A DNA stretch of 64,000 nt from Trema orientale (lineage: Eukaryota > Streptophyta > Magnoliopsida > Rosales > Cannabaceae). The notes beneath the pieces were generated by a model. It was not told the origin of the DNA, did no database searches, and was given only the letters and a program-made list of their open reading frames with translations. A program made the translations under genes and the position numbers. The stretch spans positions 1 to 64,000 of the forward strand of contig JXTC01000485.1 of the NCBI GenBank assembly GCA_002914845.1, given 5' to 3'. Positions 44,001 through 56,200 of this stretch are shown in pieces. Each line of letters starts with the position of its first letter. Position 1 is the first letter of the stretch.

Positions 44001-47000
44001 GAACTTAAAATGAAGGCACCAGAAAGACCGTCCATGTTTTAGCGGCTACAATGACATACACTGCAGCTAAAAACTAGATGATTCAAATATCTCAAACAAT
44101 GGAAGTTGGCTAGTATTAGAGTACCCGTTTAATGAAGTCGCGTCCGTTGGAATCTGTAAAGAATGTGCCATTAGACTTTAAGGCTGTTGTAATTTGAGTT
44201 GTGATTTCTTTGCCAGTGCTATCATCCACGGGTATAGGTCCAATCTAGAAATAGAACAACATATCCATAAAAGAGTAAATTTTCAGTTAAACATCATTTT
44301 TTTTTTACCAGGAAACTGTACAAGCTCTTGGCAAATCAATTTTCAGGAGATAACTTACAGTAAACTCAACTTCAGCATGCTCCTTTCCTTTGAATACCCT
44401 TGTAATCTGAGATGAAAGTGGCAATGTGTTACTGAAGTAGAAAGTCCTAGGTGAGAACAAAAATCTAGAGAACATTTTATCCAATTATTACTGCCCTGAA
44501 AAAGATTGAAGAAGCAATTACAATATGTTATTATCAAGTTTAAACAACTTTATGATCTTGTTGTATCCCAAGTACCAAACCACCTGTGATATCCATGAAT
44601 TAAGCTGTTGGTGTACTTCATCCAGTATGGGACCCCGAACCACAGTTAGAGAAACCTGTGACATGAATATCTTGCCTTTTTAGGAACTGAATTCTGTAGA
44701 TGTAACTAAAAGTTGCACAATCATCAAAAGTTTTATTGGATCTAAATAACTGTAGTTACCTGGCTTTCAGATTTTATCGGAAATGTTTTATTTGGACGGA
44801 AGACATATGCTCCAGAAGCCTTCAACAAATAATAAAAAGTTCACAATGACAATCAACTAAAACTACTTTAAACAATGAGGAGTGAACTGACAATTGACAA
44901 GCTATTGTCCATTTTTAGAACTAGGAAATGAGCTCAATGATTGTAGTTACCTGAGGATCTTTGTCAGTTCCATCATTTCCACTGTAATAACTGTATGACT
45001 GTTCTGTGGATGCTGTAACCTTCCATAACGAACATTAGATAGTAAACAAATCACCATCAGTATACATCAATTTAGAATTTTATTAACATCATATGCAAAT
45101 AAATACTAAATGGAAAAAAAAAATGTAGAAAGGAAAAATAAAAATAAAATAAAAAAGAGCAGATTTGCACCACAGTTCGTGAGGTGTTCATAAGATAATT
45201 TACCTGTATGTGTTAATTTTGTTTTGAGATTGATTATTTATAAAAAACTCTCTCTCACACACACACACACACACAAAACCCTGGGAAAGACAACCTATAA
45301 AATAGAGCGAAAAGCATACTCGGAAGCTCAAAATGTCAATGGCATAGCATACCAGATTTCTGCTATTAGCATAATGTGTAAGCTTCCCCTCACGTGCAGA
45401 ATAAATTAGCTTTAAATTTCCTTGCCCGACTTCTATGGTATTGTCTATACTTTCTTCTGAAGTGTACACAGAGGAAATCGCTATACCAGGACCTTTAAAG
45501 TAGAAAAATAATTAAATTTCATCCATTAACTCGGAAAAAGTTCTAATATATACCACGGCCACCTTATACATTACAATATGGCTAACCTGTCTGTCTTGCA
45601 GTTGAGATGGTATAGGTGCTGAAACCAATTGGTGGTACTGACACTGAAAATGCAAGCCAATACTTAATTGTTTCTCTTGGAGATTTACCCAAATATGCTG
45701 TAACGTAATAATTCCTTATATTCAAAGTGGCATTTGATATAGGAAGAAGCTGAGCTTCTACATTTTTGCCGCTAGAATCTTGAACAGTAATCCTGTCAGT
45801 GGAAACCTAGAACAAATTTGAGTTGCAATGAGCCATATAAGTAAACATGCCTAAGTTACCATAAATGAACCTTCATAAATTTTGCAATCTTCTTGAAGTA
45901 AATGATGGTTATTTAACTTGTGTTCCCAAGGATGAGAATGTCTTACAAATCATGGCAGCAGAAAAAGATATATTAAAATTTCTGGTGATCATATAAAGAA
46001 CGATGCAGCTACTTACAGGGATTCGTATAACTTCCTGTCTTTTCCAACCTAAAGAATTATAGACAACAACGACCTAGAAAGAAAATACATGATGATAAGA
46101 TGACATAAAAAGGCCAGTTCTCTAATCCTCAATTAAGTTGCTTATTCGGATAGGTAAGATAATATGCTTACCAGGCTTTTTCCACCAGACAGAACAGCTT
46201 CCGATGGAGGACAATAACTTATATTAAGGAGAGGACACTGCCAAAAAAGTCCACATAATACAACTGAATAGATGTACAATCAGTTGCTAAGAGAAGAATC
46301 CTAAAAATGGTGCTCAAGATTGAAGTTCAAGGTGCCGCAATGAATATAACAACAATATACTCTTTTTAGCCTAAACCATGCTTAAAAATGAATTGCTAAT
46401 AATAATAATAAAAACAAATTCCCTTGACTCCCTTTCAATAGCATATATCTGGATTCCCAAGTTTCAATTGACTAAGATAGCTTATGCAACATGGGAAATG
46501 AATAATTAGCTATTTTAAGATCAGTTCATAGATGGAAACCCTATTAGTAAAAGACCAAAACAAAAAAGGTTTAAGGAGCATTATAAAATAGAGAGCAGAC
46601 ACAGGTCAAACTCCATTAGTGAGAAGACTTGCCTGCTGAAAGTTTGCAACTCCAGAGCTTGAACCTGATTTTGTCAAATAAGCCAGAGAAGAGGCAACCA
46701 ACTTCTCAGCCTACAGAGTGATGTACAGAGAAAGCATAAGATTCATATGCTGTTTTGATATGTCAACATTTGAAAGTTAAGTTGGCTTTTGAAGTTATAT
46801 GCACCTTCTTGTAGCCCAATGAAAGTCGTAATGCGTAATCAGCAGCAACATGCTGTCTTTCTGTACCACTAACTGCATCATGATGTTGAGCAATTGCCAA
46901 AGCATCAGCAAGCGCATCAGTGTTTGGCCCTGAGTCTATCCTGCCTTTGAAAAATTCCAGCTGCCTTGCTGTCTGATCACAATTACAAAAACCAATAGAT

Positions 47001-49625
47001 GTTTCAAAATACACCACAAAAGCCTACCAGATACTGCAGAGAAACTTTTCTAAAGAAATAGAACAGGCTCAACATATACCAGATAGTAAGCACTCAATAC
47101 TCTGACATAACCTTTAAGTCCCGGCCGACTTGTAAAATAGCCAGTCCAATATGCATTTGGATGATCAGCATACCTTTGAAAAAATGGATATATTTTCAGT
47201 AAGCAATTTGGGAAATTAAACAAGAAATGTAGACATCAAAATTCTAACATCAAACTCACGGGAAAAAGTCATCAGTTTTAAGGGGCCATTTCTCATCAGC
47301 TGCATGTTTCGCATCAGTGTAGAGAGATGGTGTTGAATATAGTGCATTCACACGCCCATCCTAAGACTCACCAAATTAGTACAATTTATTCACTTCAAAC
47401 TTCAATAAGATCTCCAAAGTAGTAGGGATGGGATGAACAGGCGATACGTATTATTCACTACTCATATTGAAGAACGTATGTGTATTTACACATTCCATTT
47501 GTAGGGGTCCTAAAGGATTACCTGATTTACATAGTGAATGAACTTGTCTATCTGCCTGAACCATGAATTTGCATATTGATAACGAAAATCTGTCCCCATC
47601 ATCCACATAATGTGATTGGTTCTTGTCACGTTAGCCTAAAAGAAGAAAACATGTTTATTTTGTACATTCCAAAAGAATTCCGGTTAAATCCCCAGAAAAA
47701 TTTTTAGGCTGCTGAGCAAAGACTATAAGTGAAAAAAGGTTTATTAGATGTATCACAATCTACAAAAATGAACTATATGCAATAATTAAGATTTCTAGTT
47801 TAAAGTGGGCGTGTACATGGTTGAAATTTAGAATTATCCACAACACTGAATGTATAGACTCCTAAATGCTCGGCATTAGCTTAGAATGAAGGAAGGATCT
47901 AGGGAGTAGGGAATTTTATCAAATTGGTATCCCTAGTTCTTACCTGCGCAAAAGCAGCGGCAACAAAGTCATTGACTCGCTCTTGTACATTATAGTCAAA
48001 CAGAAGAATATCATCCTGCAACCAAAATTAAGGTTTCAAAAGAAGTTTAGCGGCAGCAAATCTTCAGGCATAATCTACACATTTATCAAGTCACAGATTT
48101 ACCTGAATAGGTGGTGAAACATCATTTATTTCAAACGTGAAACCATCGGGAGGATCGTAATGCCGGGGTGATATGCCAGTGAATATCTGAGAATAACGTT
48201 AATTGATGAATTTAGTAGCTGGAATCGAAGCACTATTGGACTAATACAAAGAATAAAACCAACCAACCAACCAACCGGCATGAAAACGAAACAAAGAGAA
48301 TAATGTAGAAATGAAAAAGTTTATAGCGGAGGCAGAGTAAAGAAAGAAAGAACAAAGAACATGAAATATGTAAGCAGCCTACCTGTGAAGAAGAAGCAAG
48401 GGACTTGGACCCCTGCCATACAACGTCAAGAGTCTTGTCTTGGAGTCGCTTGGCTCTATCTTGGTAATCAATCCGAGAAAAAAAGAGGGAATCAAATCCT
48501 AACTGCAAAGTGCAAGCCAATAATTTTAGATTTGAAATTGGTATTTATTATGATTGTAATTGTAAAAATAGGAAAATTGAGATGGAAGAGGAGTGGTGTA
48601 AGAGGTACTACGTACCTCTGCACCAAGCAAGTAAGCTTGAACAGCGGAATGGCCAAAAGGGTCAATCTGCCAACCAACTCGGGGAGTGTGACCAAATTCA
48701 TTCTTAATGAAGTGATGACCCAAGGTAGTCTGATCAATCAAGTCGATGTAATGCGGGGTTGCCTCATCATGCATGCACATCCCCCCATTTCTTAAAAAAA
48801 CACGAAAGAAGAAAGAAAGACAAACAAAGCCTAAGCAATTAGCAATTAGCAATTAGCAATTAGCAATTAGCAATTAGCAATTAGTAATGCAACAACAAAG
48901 TAGCAAAAACAGTAAAGGGAGGGAGGGAGGGAGGGAATTGAGTTTGCGTACATGAATTCAAGTTGACCCGAGTCGACAAGCTCCTTGACCTTAATCTTGA
49001 GAGTATTGCTTTGCTGCCTCCACCATCGCTGGAAGAATGCCTTGTTGAAATTCAAGGAAAGCAGGAATTGAACAGAACAGAATAGAATAGTCATTAAATA
49101 ACAATTATGCAATTGAAAAATAAAAATTAAAAAAAAAAAGAGCAAAAGAGAAGAGAAGAGAAGAGAAAAGAAGTATGTATGTATATTTACAATCTCAACG
49201 TAGATGAAGTGGCGGTTCTTGTCCTCCAGCAAGGCCGAAATAACAGAATCAAGCACGTTTTGAACGCACGCACCCTGCAAATTGCTGCAAAATTAATTAA
49301 TTAAACTACCCAAAAGAAGAAGAAGAAGAAGAAGAAGAAGAAGAAGAAGAGAGTAGAGAGAGTAAGAGAGGAGAGCAACAAGAATGAGTGTTACCCGAAT
49401 AGAATTGTTGGCGCCAACGTAGTACTGGTCAACGGTCTTGAGCCAGCCAACATCGTCGTGAGAGTGAGGGACCAAATGGACATTGATTTTCCCCGGAACG
49501 ATTCTGCCCGCAGTGTTGTATTCTATGTACTCCGAATCCGCACCATTATTCAATGATAACAACACCACCACCACCACCAGTCCCAGTCCCAGTCCCAGTC
49601 CAAACCCCGACAACAACATCGCCAT
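41079..49625 (-). CDS. Lysosomal/vacuolar-type alpha-mannosidase (GH38), copy 2
   Basis: 29 exons give 1021 residues: 49625-49395, 49274-49191, 49040-48952, 48790-48616, 48502-48383, 48186-48103, 48015-47944, 47635-47522, 47360-47260, 47173-47080, 46972-46805, 46710-46633, 46237-46172, 46073-46017, 45806-45587, 45492-45353, 45019-44951, 44819-44760, 44655-44584, 44406-44359, 44244-44125, 43836-43771, 43289-43177, 43047-42963, 42562-42452, 42378-42283, 42130-42083, 41477-41409, 41294-41079. The start is the first true ATG (MAMLLSG). The signal peptide contains a GL repeat coded by a TCCCAG hexamer array. Catalytic motifs: HSHDD (H56, D58), WQIDPFGHS (D178) and HHD in exon 11. All intron positions and phases match copy 1, and 23 of 29 exon lengths are identical, so the pair arose by tandem duplication. 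Intron 12 is GC-AG as in copy 1. Confidence 0.95.
41901..42043. mobile_element. MITE in mannosidase copy 2 intron 27
   Basis: About 143 bp with near-perfect inverted termini: left gacaagtccccagtcgtggg, right reverse complement gataagtccccagtcgtggg, both continuing ctggttgttggga and then tagttggtt. Ends 39 nt before exon 27 in plus coordinates. Target duplication ambiguous because both flanks are T-rich (cttttt). Confidence 0.8.
48833..48884. repeat. Heptanucleotide tandem repeat in mannosidase copy 2 intron 3
   Basis: About seven units of agcaatt. Beside it, 48917-48935 on the plus strand has five GGG runs separated by single A, 16 nt from the exon 3 donor. A (GAA)n array lies in intron 1 at about 49314-49349. 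Confidence 0.85.
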
Positions 49626-51145
49626 TCGATTCACTGATTAAAAATATCACACTCCTCAAAACACTTTCTGAAATGAAATTTATAGACTTATAATCCTGAT
49701 CCTCATCCTCTTCCTCTTCCTCTTCCTCTTCCTTTTTAAACATCTAAAATCATATCTTCCATTCCATCACTGTCACTTTATCACTTAACCATCAAGCAAG
49801 CAAGCAAGCGACACAAAGCAAAGACGAGGACACCTTCTTTTGGTTTGGTTTGGTTTCTTTTCTTTGTGCTAAAAGGCCAGGGAAAGGAAGGAGGCGTGCA
49901 CACTTGATCACTTACTGACCACGCTACTCATGACTCCGACTTCCCTTCTCTCTTTTCCTTTTCTCTTTTTCTTCCTTTTTTTTTTTTTTTTTCTATTTTT
50001 AATTTCCATTTATTATTTAATTTAATATAAAAAGATAATTGAAGTTGAAGACATACATTGAAAATGATGGCTTTATTTAATTGAATGCTGAATCATGATG
50101 AATGATCACTTCCCTCACCTTATCCGACTAGAAAATTCCAAACCAATTCTTCCTTTACTTTTTCCAACTCCAAGTCATGTCTTAAATCGGGGATCAAAAT
50201 CATTTTTCCCTTCCTTAAAAAAAAAAAAAATAAAATAAAAAAAATTATGAGAGAATTTTCCTTTTTAGTTTTGAGTTTTTTAGAACAAGTGAAGTGAGAA
50301 GTGACTAAAATGTTTGCTGTATCTTTGGCATTTAGCCATGATTCCATGACTATGTTTAGTTATGACTTACGTGGCGAGTCGAGTCAGAGTCAAGTCGAGC
50401 TTAAGGATGGATGGAGTTGGAGTTGGAGACAATGAGATAAATACAAGACAAGGCGGACTTGCATTTTTGACTGAGGGTTTCTAACACTTATACCTACAAA
50501 AACCGAAAAGAATTACAAAAATGCGGAACTTTTGTATAGTTTTAATTAGGAAAATATCACTTTTTAAAAAATATTTAGAAAATTATCAAATTTAAAATAG
50601 TTATTAGTTACCTGAAAACTGATTATCGGTTATATACCAGTTATAAATATTTGGAAACTGGTTACTAGAAACTAGTTACTATTTTAAAAAGTGGTATTTT
50701 TATAAATATTTTTTAAAAAATAATATTTTTCTAATAAAAACTGTACCACACCGTAAAAAATACAAAAGTATCATATTTTTCCAATTTTTTTCAGAAATAC
50801 CGTATATTTTCTAATTTCCCCTTTGAGGGACTCTCAGGCCCATTGTTGCTTAGCCCAAATCTAAATGTGGGGCTCAAATATGGGCTCAGAAGAAAGATAT
50901 AGTGAGAGCAGCCCAAACAGAAGCAAACCTTTTGTTTGTTAACCTTACCCGCCAATCCATCACGCTCACGATCACACCGACCAGACCACCATCTTCTCTC
51001 TCTCTTTCTTCCTAATCCTCCTTGTGTTTTTAAACCCACCCAAACCAAAACCCTAAAAATCCCTCCCTCACTCCAACACAGAACCCCCAGCCCAGCTTGG
51101 CTTTTTGTTTTTGTTTTGTTGAATCAAAGTAGCAAGCCCCATCCC
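49626..51145. other. Divergent promoter region, mannosidase copy 2 and TSSC4-like gene
   Basis: A head-to-head spacer of about 1.5 kb. It contains CT/GA low complexity, a T-run at about 49976-49993, and at 50580-50690 a cluster of gttactag/actagttac motifs like that at 4515-4800. No additional gene seen. Confidence 0.5.
49679..49684 (-). promoter_or_regulatory. Candidate TATA box, mannosidase copy 2
   Basis: TATAAA on the minus strand, 54 nt upstream of the ATG at 49625, comparable with copy 1. Confidence 0.4.
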
Positions 51146-52589
51146 ATGGAAGACTCGTTCAAAGTGAGAGTGAACAAAATATTCGGCTCTCTAAATTCAT
51201 CTTCCTCCTTATCAGCTACGTCCCCTTCGTCTCTGAGCTCTGTCTGGTCCCTTACGGACGACGAAATCGAGAGGAGGGAATGGAATCGGGACAAGCCCAC
51301 CCCTCAGCCTCAGCCTCAACCTCAATCCACCTTACAACCAGACGCCCTCGCCCTGGAGAAGGATCTCCAAGACCTTGACGACGACGACGACCTCGACTTA
51401 CAGGGACCTGGATCCCCGACTCTGCCTGCCAAGCCGGACGATTACAACGACGAGGAGTGGCATGTCAAATCTTCCATTGGTTTGGACCCTACTCTCGATT
51501 ATGAGGTATTCTTTTCTTTTTTTACTTTTTCTTTATTTTTTATTATTACATCAAAAACACACACACACAAAATGAGATAAAAAGAGAATGATTGTTCTGT
51601 TAATAAACTTTGTTTTTTGTAAAATCTAAATAAAAATTTAAAAAAAATAAAAAAAATTGCAGGAAGAGGAAGACGAGTTTGACAAAGTGGCCGTTGGCAA
51701 GGACGAAAAGCCTGAAGATGGGGTTTACTTGAAAGAGATAGGTGACTACGGGATTCACATGGACTCCGCCAATGAGCTCCCCACTTGCTTCAACCAAGTC
51801 ACTAAGGACCCCCGTGCTAATCACTTGGCTGCCAAACTCAGGCTCAAAGAGGACGCCGAAGCTGCCCAAAACATCCCTTCTTTGCGCGTTTCTGACCAAC
51901 AAACCGCCTCCCCCTTGGAGGAGGAGGAGATGGAGGAGCAGGAGGAGGAGGAGGAGGATGTCAATGTGCCATCCAACCCCAAATCCATTCTCAAGAGAAA
52001 GGATAACCAACTACTCGACTCAAAGTCACATAAGCGAGTACGCTTTGATCCTCAATGTAAAGACAACGGTCATCCAGACACCCACCACCACAAACTAGTA
52101 CCTGATGCTCCAATTTTTGCATCTGGGGTTCCGGATTATTTGCAGAATCCTTCGAGATACACACGTTATACGTTCGATGATTCGTCCAGTGAAATGAATG
52201 AGGAATCTAACAAGCAAGCCCTCATGGACTTTTGGAATCTGCTCAAGAGATCGAATGCTAGTACGGAGGATCAGGATCAGGATCAGAACGCTTCTTTCGA
52301 TCCTTCTTCAAGATCAGTCACTTTCATACCAAGAAAGAAAACTGGGGATACCAGTGCAATGGTTGATTGCTGTACACAATTAGTGCAACAAGTTGGGATT
52401 GGTAAGGATGTACCAGTTCGCAAACGCATGTCAATAGGCATTGCAGCTGTGGATGCCGAAGAAGAAGAAACGACTGATGTTAGTGCAATGGAAGAAGACG
52501 AACCAAAATCTGTGGCCGATGGAAGGAGAAGTTCCCAGAAACCAGGCCGCCGATACCGTATGAAAGCAAGGTCGGAGTTGGACGGGTAA
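51146..52589 (+). CDS. TSSC4/midasin-like acidic nuclear protein
   Basis: Two exons, 51146-51505 and 51663-52589, phase 0, give 428 residues. The N-terminus MEDSFKVRVNKIFGSL and the SLTDDEIERREWNR motif are conserved in plant proteins annotated as TSSC4-like or midasin-like. Acidic and Pro/Gln stretches follow. A basic patch KSHKRVRFDP and the motif VPDYLQNPSRYTRYTF are in the second half; a PDY...RYT-type block is characteristic of the TSSC4 family. Human TSSC4 is a U5 snRNP assembly chaperone; transfer of that role to the plant protein is inference. The C-terminus is basic (KPGRRYRMKARSELDG). Its place between SUVH4 and alpha-mannosidase matches At5g13970 as I recall it. ATG chosen as the first that yields the conserved N-terminus; the frame upstream lacks an ATG. 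Confidence 0.8.
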
Positions 52590-53279
52590 TTCGTCACCTC
52601 TGACAGTTCATCCTGCCAATCGTATAGCCTGAAGCCCCCCATCTAGCTTTGTATGTTAAAAGTTTAAACTGACAATTAATCTACCGTTCCTAATACAATA
52701 ATAGAAAATAGTGGAGTTTGTAATGGATGAAGATTGATGTTTCTTTTAACAAATATAACTAGATGAAACTGCTTTTCGATTATGATCAACTATAGAACCA
52801 TTTTCTTTCTTTTAATTATAGATGTACTTTCCCTATTGCTGAGCTTTATAAATCAGTGACACAGCATGCAGTTCTTTGTATATCTAATTTGTTTTCTTAC
52901 CGTCACTGTATGTCTTGCCTGAGAATATTGCTGTAAATTTGGCAAACAATCATAAAAATAAAACTATAGTTAAATGACCTGGTCTAGTGATCAAGAACTC
53001 ATTAACATACGAATCATTGCAAGAACACGAGTTGAGACAGAAATCCCTTGAGTGCAGTCAAAATCTGTCAAAAAGATTGCTATTTCATTTTTCTTTCTTC
53101 ATTCATCCTAATTGTCATATATAGTTTGACCTGTGGTCTTTTAGTGTACCCAAAACATGGGACTTCCCATGACGGGAAAAATATACTAGGTCAGTCACGG
53201 TAATTAGAAACATGCAACCCATTGTTATAGGTGCACCCAAAAAAGATGTTCGTTGGACAAGTCAAGGTATTCAACACAT
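52590..53279. other. Convergent intergenic region
   Basis: 3' flanks of the TSSC4-like (plus) and SUVH4 (minus) genes. No other gene seen. Confidence 0.5.
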
Positions 53280-56200
53280 CTAGAATAAGCGTTTCCTACA
53301 GTCTGCTGCACCACAGTAACAGTTCATCTGTTTTACCTTTCCATCAGGGCCCAACACGCTATCAAGGGCATAGCCATAATCATAAGTGAGCTCCTGTCGT
53401 GAATCAAGAAAACGTTTACTTCAATATCTAGTTTTAGTTTTAGGTATCATAATTCGTGCCAAAAGTCTTAAAAGTAACACCCGAGTCAAATCTATGCACA
53501 AGTGAATTACCTGCAAAGGAGGTATGTTGTCTGCTGCAAATAACATAACCCTAGCAAGTTTCATGTCATGGTGCGAGTGCAGAACACATTGGACAAACAG
53601 ATTAGGCCCACAGCTATGATTAATAAATCTAGCAATATTACCACTTGAACCAGCATCAATGCAAAACTCTGGCACACTTTCAGATACATCTTCATGTTTG
53701 TCCATTGAATTAATTTCAGATACAGAAGCATTGTGTGACCGCCGCTGTTAGAGATTGAACAAAACCAAAAACATTTTCCGAACAGACATTATACGAAGCT
53801 TTCGAAAATGACAAATATAAAAACACTATTTTTATTGGAGACGTTGAACTAATATATTTCATTATCCAATTCACAATTCATAAGGATTTGAAAGACCAAT
53901 ATCAGTTAGTTAGAGCAATAAAAAGAAAAAAGAAAAAAAGCAGTAGAAGACTACAAATGTGTCCTGTCACTAATATTTTTCAATTATAAACTGTTCTTCC
54001 CAAACTAAAAGCAGAATCAGTAAACAAATAGCTATGGAACCACATGAAACTGCAAACAACAACTCATACATACTATATTATTGAAAAATGCAATGGAGTT
54101 GCAGAGCCTGTACCTCTCTTCCACCAAGACCCTTCATTGTTTGCACGCAATCGATGTCAAAAATATAGTCATTCCCGGAGATACTATCCACATCTTCCGT
54201 CCTCCTAAGTATTCCTGTATACTCGCAAATTGGTGCACCAGAAGGGATGAAATCCCATGATCTGACAGCCCAACCTTTCTTTGGAGTACGGAAAACCTGC
54301 AAACAAACCGTGAAACACATTTAGACATAAAACCCCTTTCACGATCAAATATCAATAATGAGATTTTAAGCAATTAGCAGCGTAAGTACAACCTCAAATC
54401 GATACTTCAGTCCCCTCTGAGAGGTACGATTGACACAAGCAGGTCCACAACCACATTTAGGGCCACATTCATAGATCACATCCTTGGCTTCAATTAATCT
54501 GGATAGTATAGAAAAGGCCAAACAAGAAGATCAAAAAGTTACTAAAATGAATAAATAAGGCCAATGATTTCAAATATATTCCCCACCTGCCTCCATCACG
54601 ATGCACATAGGGGAAGTCCAAGCCATTAAGCCTAGCACATGAGCAAGTCTTTGAATCTACACAACTTCCTACGCAATTGCATCCTCCAGCAATTGGGGGA
54701 AGCTTCACATTCTTTGCAGCTTTTATAGACTTCAAATATGTGTAACCTGAAAGTCCCTCATCAGTATAAAATGGAACATTTAACCATATACAAAGGTCAT
54801 ACTCATTCACGTAATTGTGATGAGACTAGTAACAAAGAGTCTTAAAGAGAAAAAAAAAAGGGAGACAAATCATTAACCACATATTGAAAGACACTATTCC
54901 ATGCATTTAATATAGAGAACAAAAATTCTAAACAGATGTTCAAGGAAAAGTAAAAGACTCGTAAAATACATCAGATTATAATATGATTGGCCTATCAATA
55001 AAAGTTGGGGGACAAGGGATGAGAAGCAAACAATCTCATATGTTTACTACATACTAAGTCTAATAGTTCGACTTGCCTGTAGGTGCAACAGGTGGATCAT
55101 CAACTAAATTTGTAGCTGGAATCGGAATATTCTCTTGACCACCAGTGATGTCCTCGCACACCAACCTTAGACAACAAAATAGGGGGATGCCTGTAAAATA
55201 CTATTAGATGTTTACAAATCTTTTTATTCAATACATCATTCATCACATACCCTCGTATTTCTGAAAGTGACTGTGGAACACGCCCATACGAAAATTGAAC
55301 CTGCATAGAAGAAAACCTTAATAACTGAAAAGCCTTTGAAAGAACCGTCCACTGGCCCACCATGCGTGGCTTGTTAAAATGAAAAATGGGACCCAAGAAT
55401 CGAAAACCAACAACAATTCCACAAGATATGCTACAATATGCAACGCAAATGATGTCTAGAATCACAATTTGCAAACTGCACTTGAAAAAGGAAACCAAGC
55501 CATAATTTAAGTTGATAGAAAGAAAGAATTGCAAACAGAAAAAGAAACCAATTTGCATGACATGTAACATTATGCATTTAAACCAAAATTCGGTAATAAA
55601 GATTTACATTAACTCTGATTGTAAGTTTGATCAGTATTATCCCTACCATGTTAATGATGTAAACACCAGGGAAAGAAATCAAACCTGGTTAGTGGTCAAC
55701 AGTGGTTGCCCCTCAAGCCGCTTTAGGCGATACTTAAAAACAGTGAACCCAGATATACCCTTCTCTGCCCAATACTGAACAACCTATAAAAGAAAAGGGA
55801 AACTTACTTGACGAAACAGAGACACTCAAGAGGAAGAATTACATTGACCAATTACCAAAAAGCCAAAAAATGTAATGGACCTTGTGCTGAGATCATTACC
55901 TTGTACAACCCATCATAAGTGTAGACTTTACCACAGTAGCTACTCCTTGATTCATGGCCACGAACTACTCTAACAGGCACACCTTGATCAACACAATTCT
56001 GAAATTGGGAGCTAAACACATAAGATCCATGGATTTTCACTTCTTTTCCCTTTTTTTTTTAAAATATATTTCCACACACCTCTAGATTATTATACATGTC
56101 AAATACACAACAAAAAGAATATAGGTTGTGATTGCATCTCAATCACAGATTTTCACTAGAATCATATAGGTTTGTGGTTGCATATTGTCAAAAAGGACAA

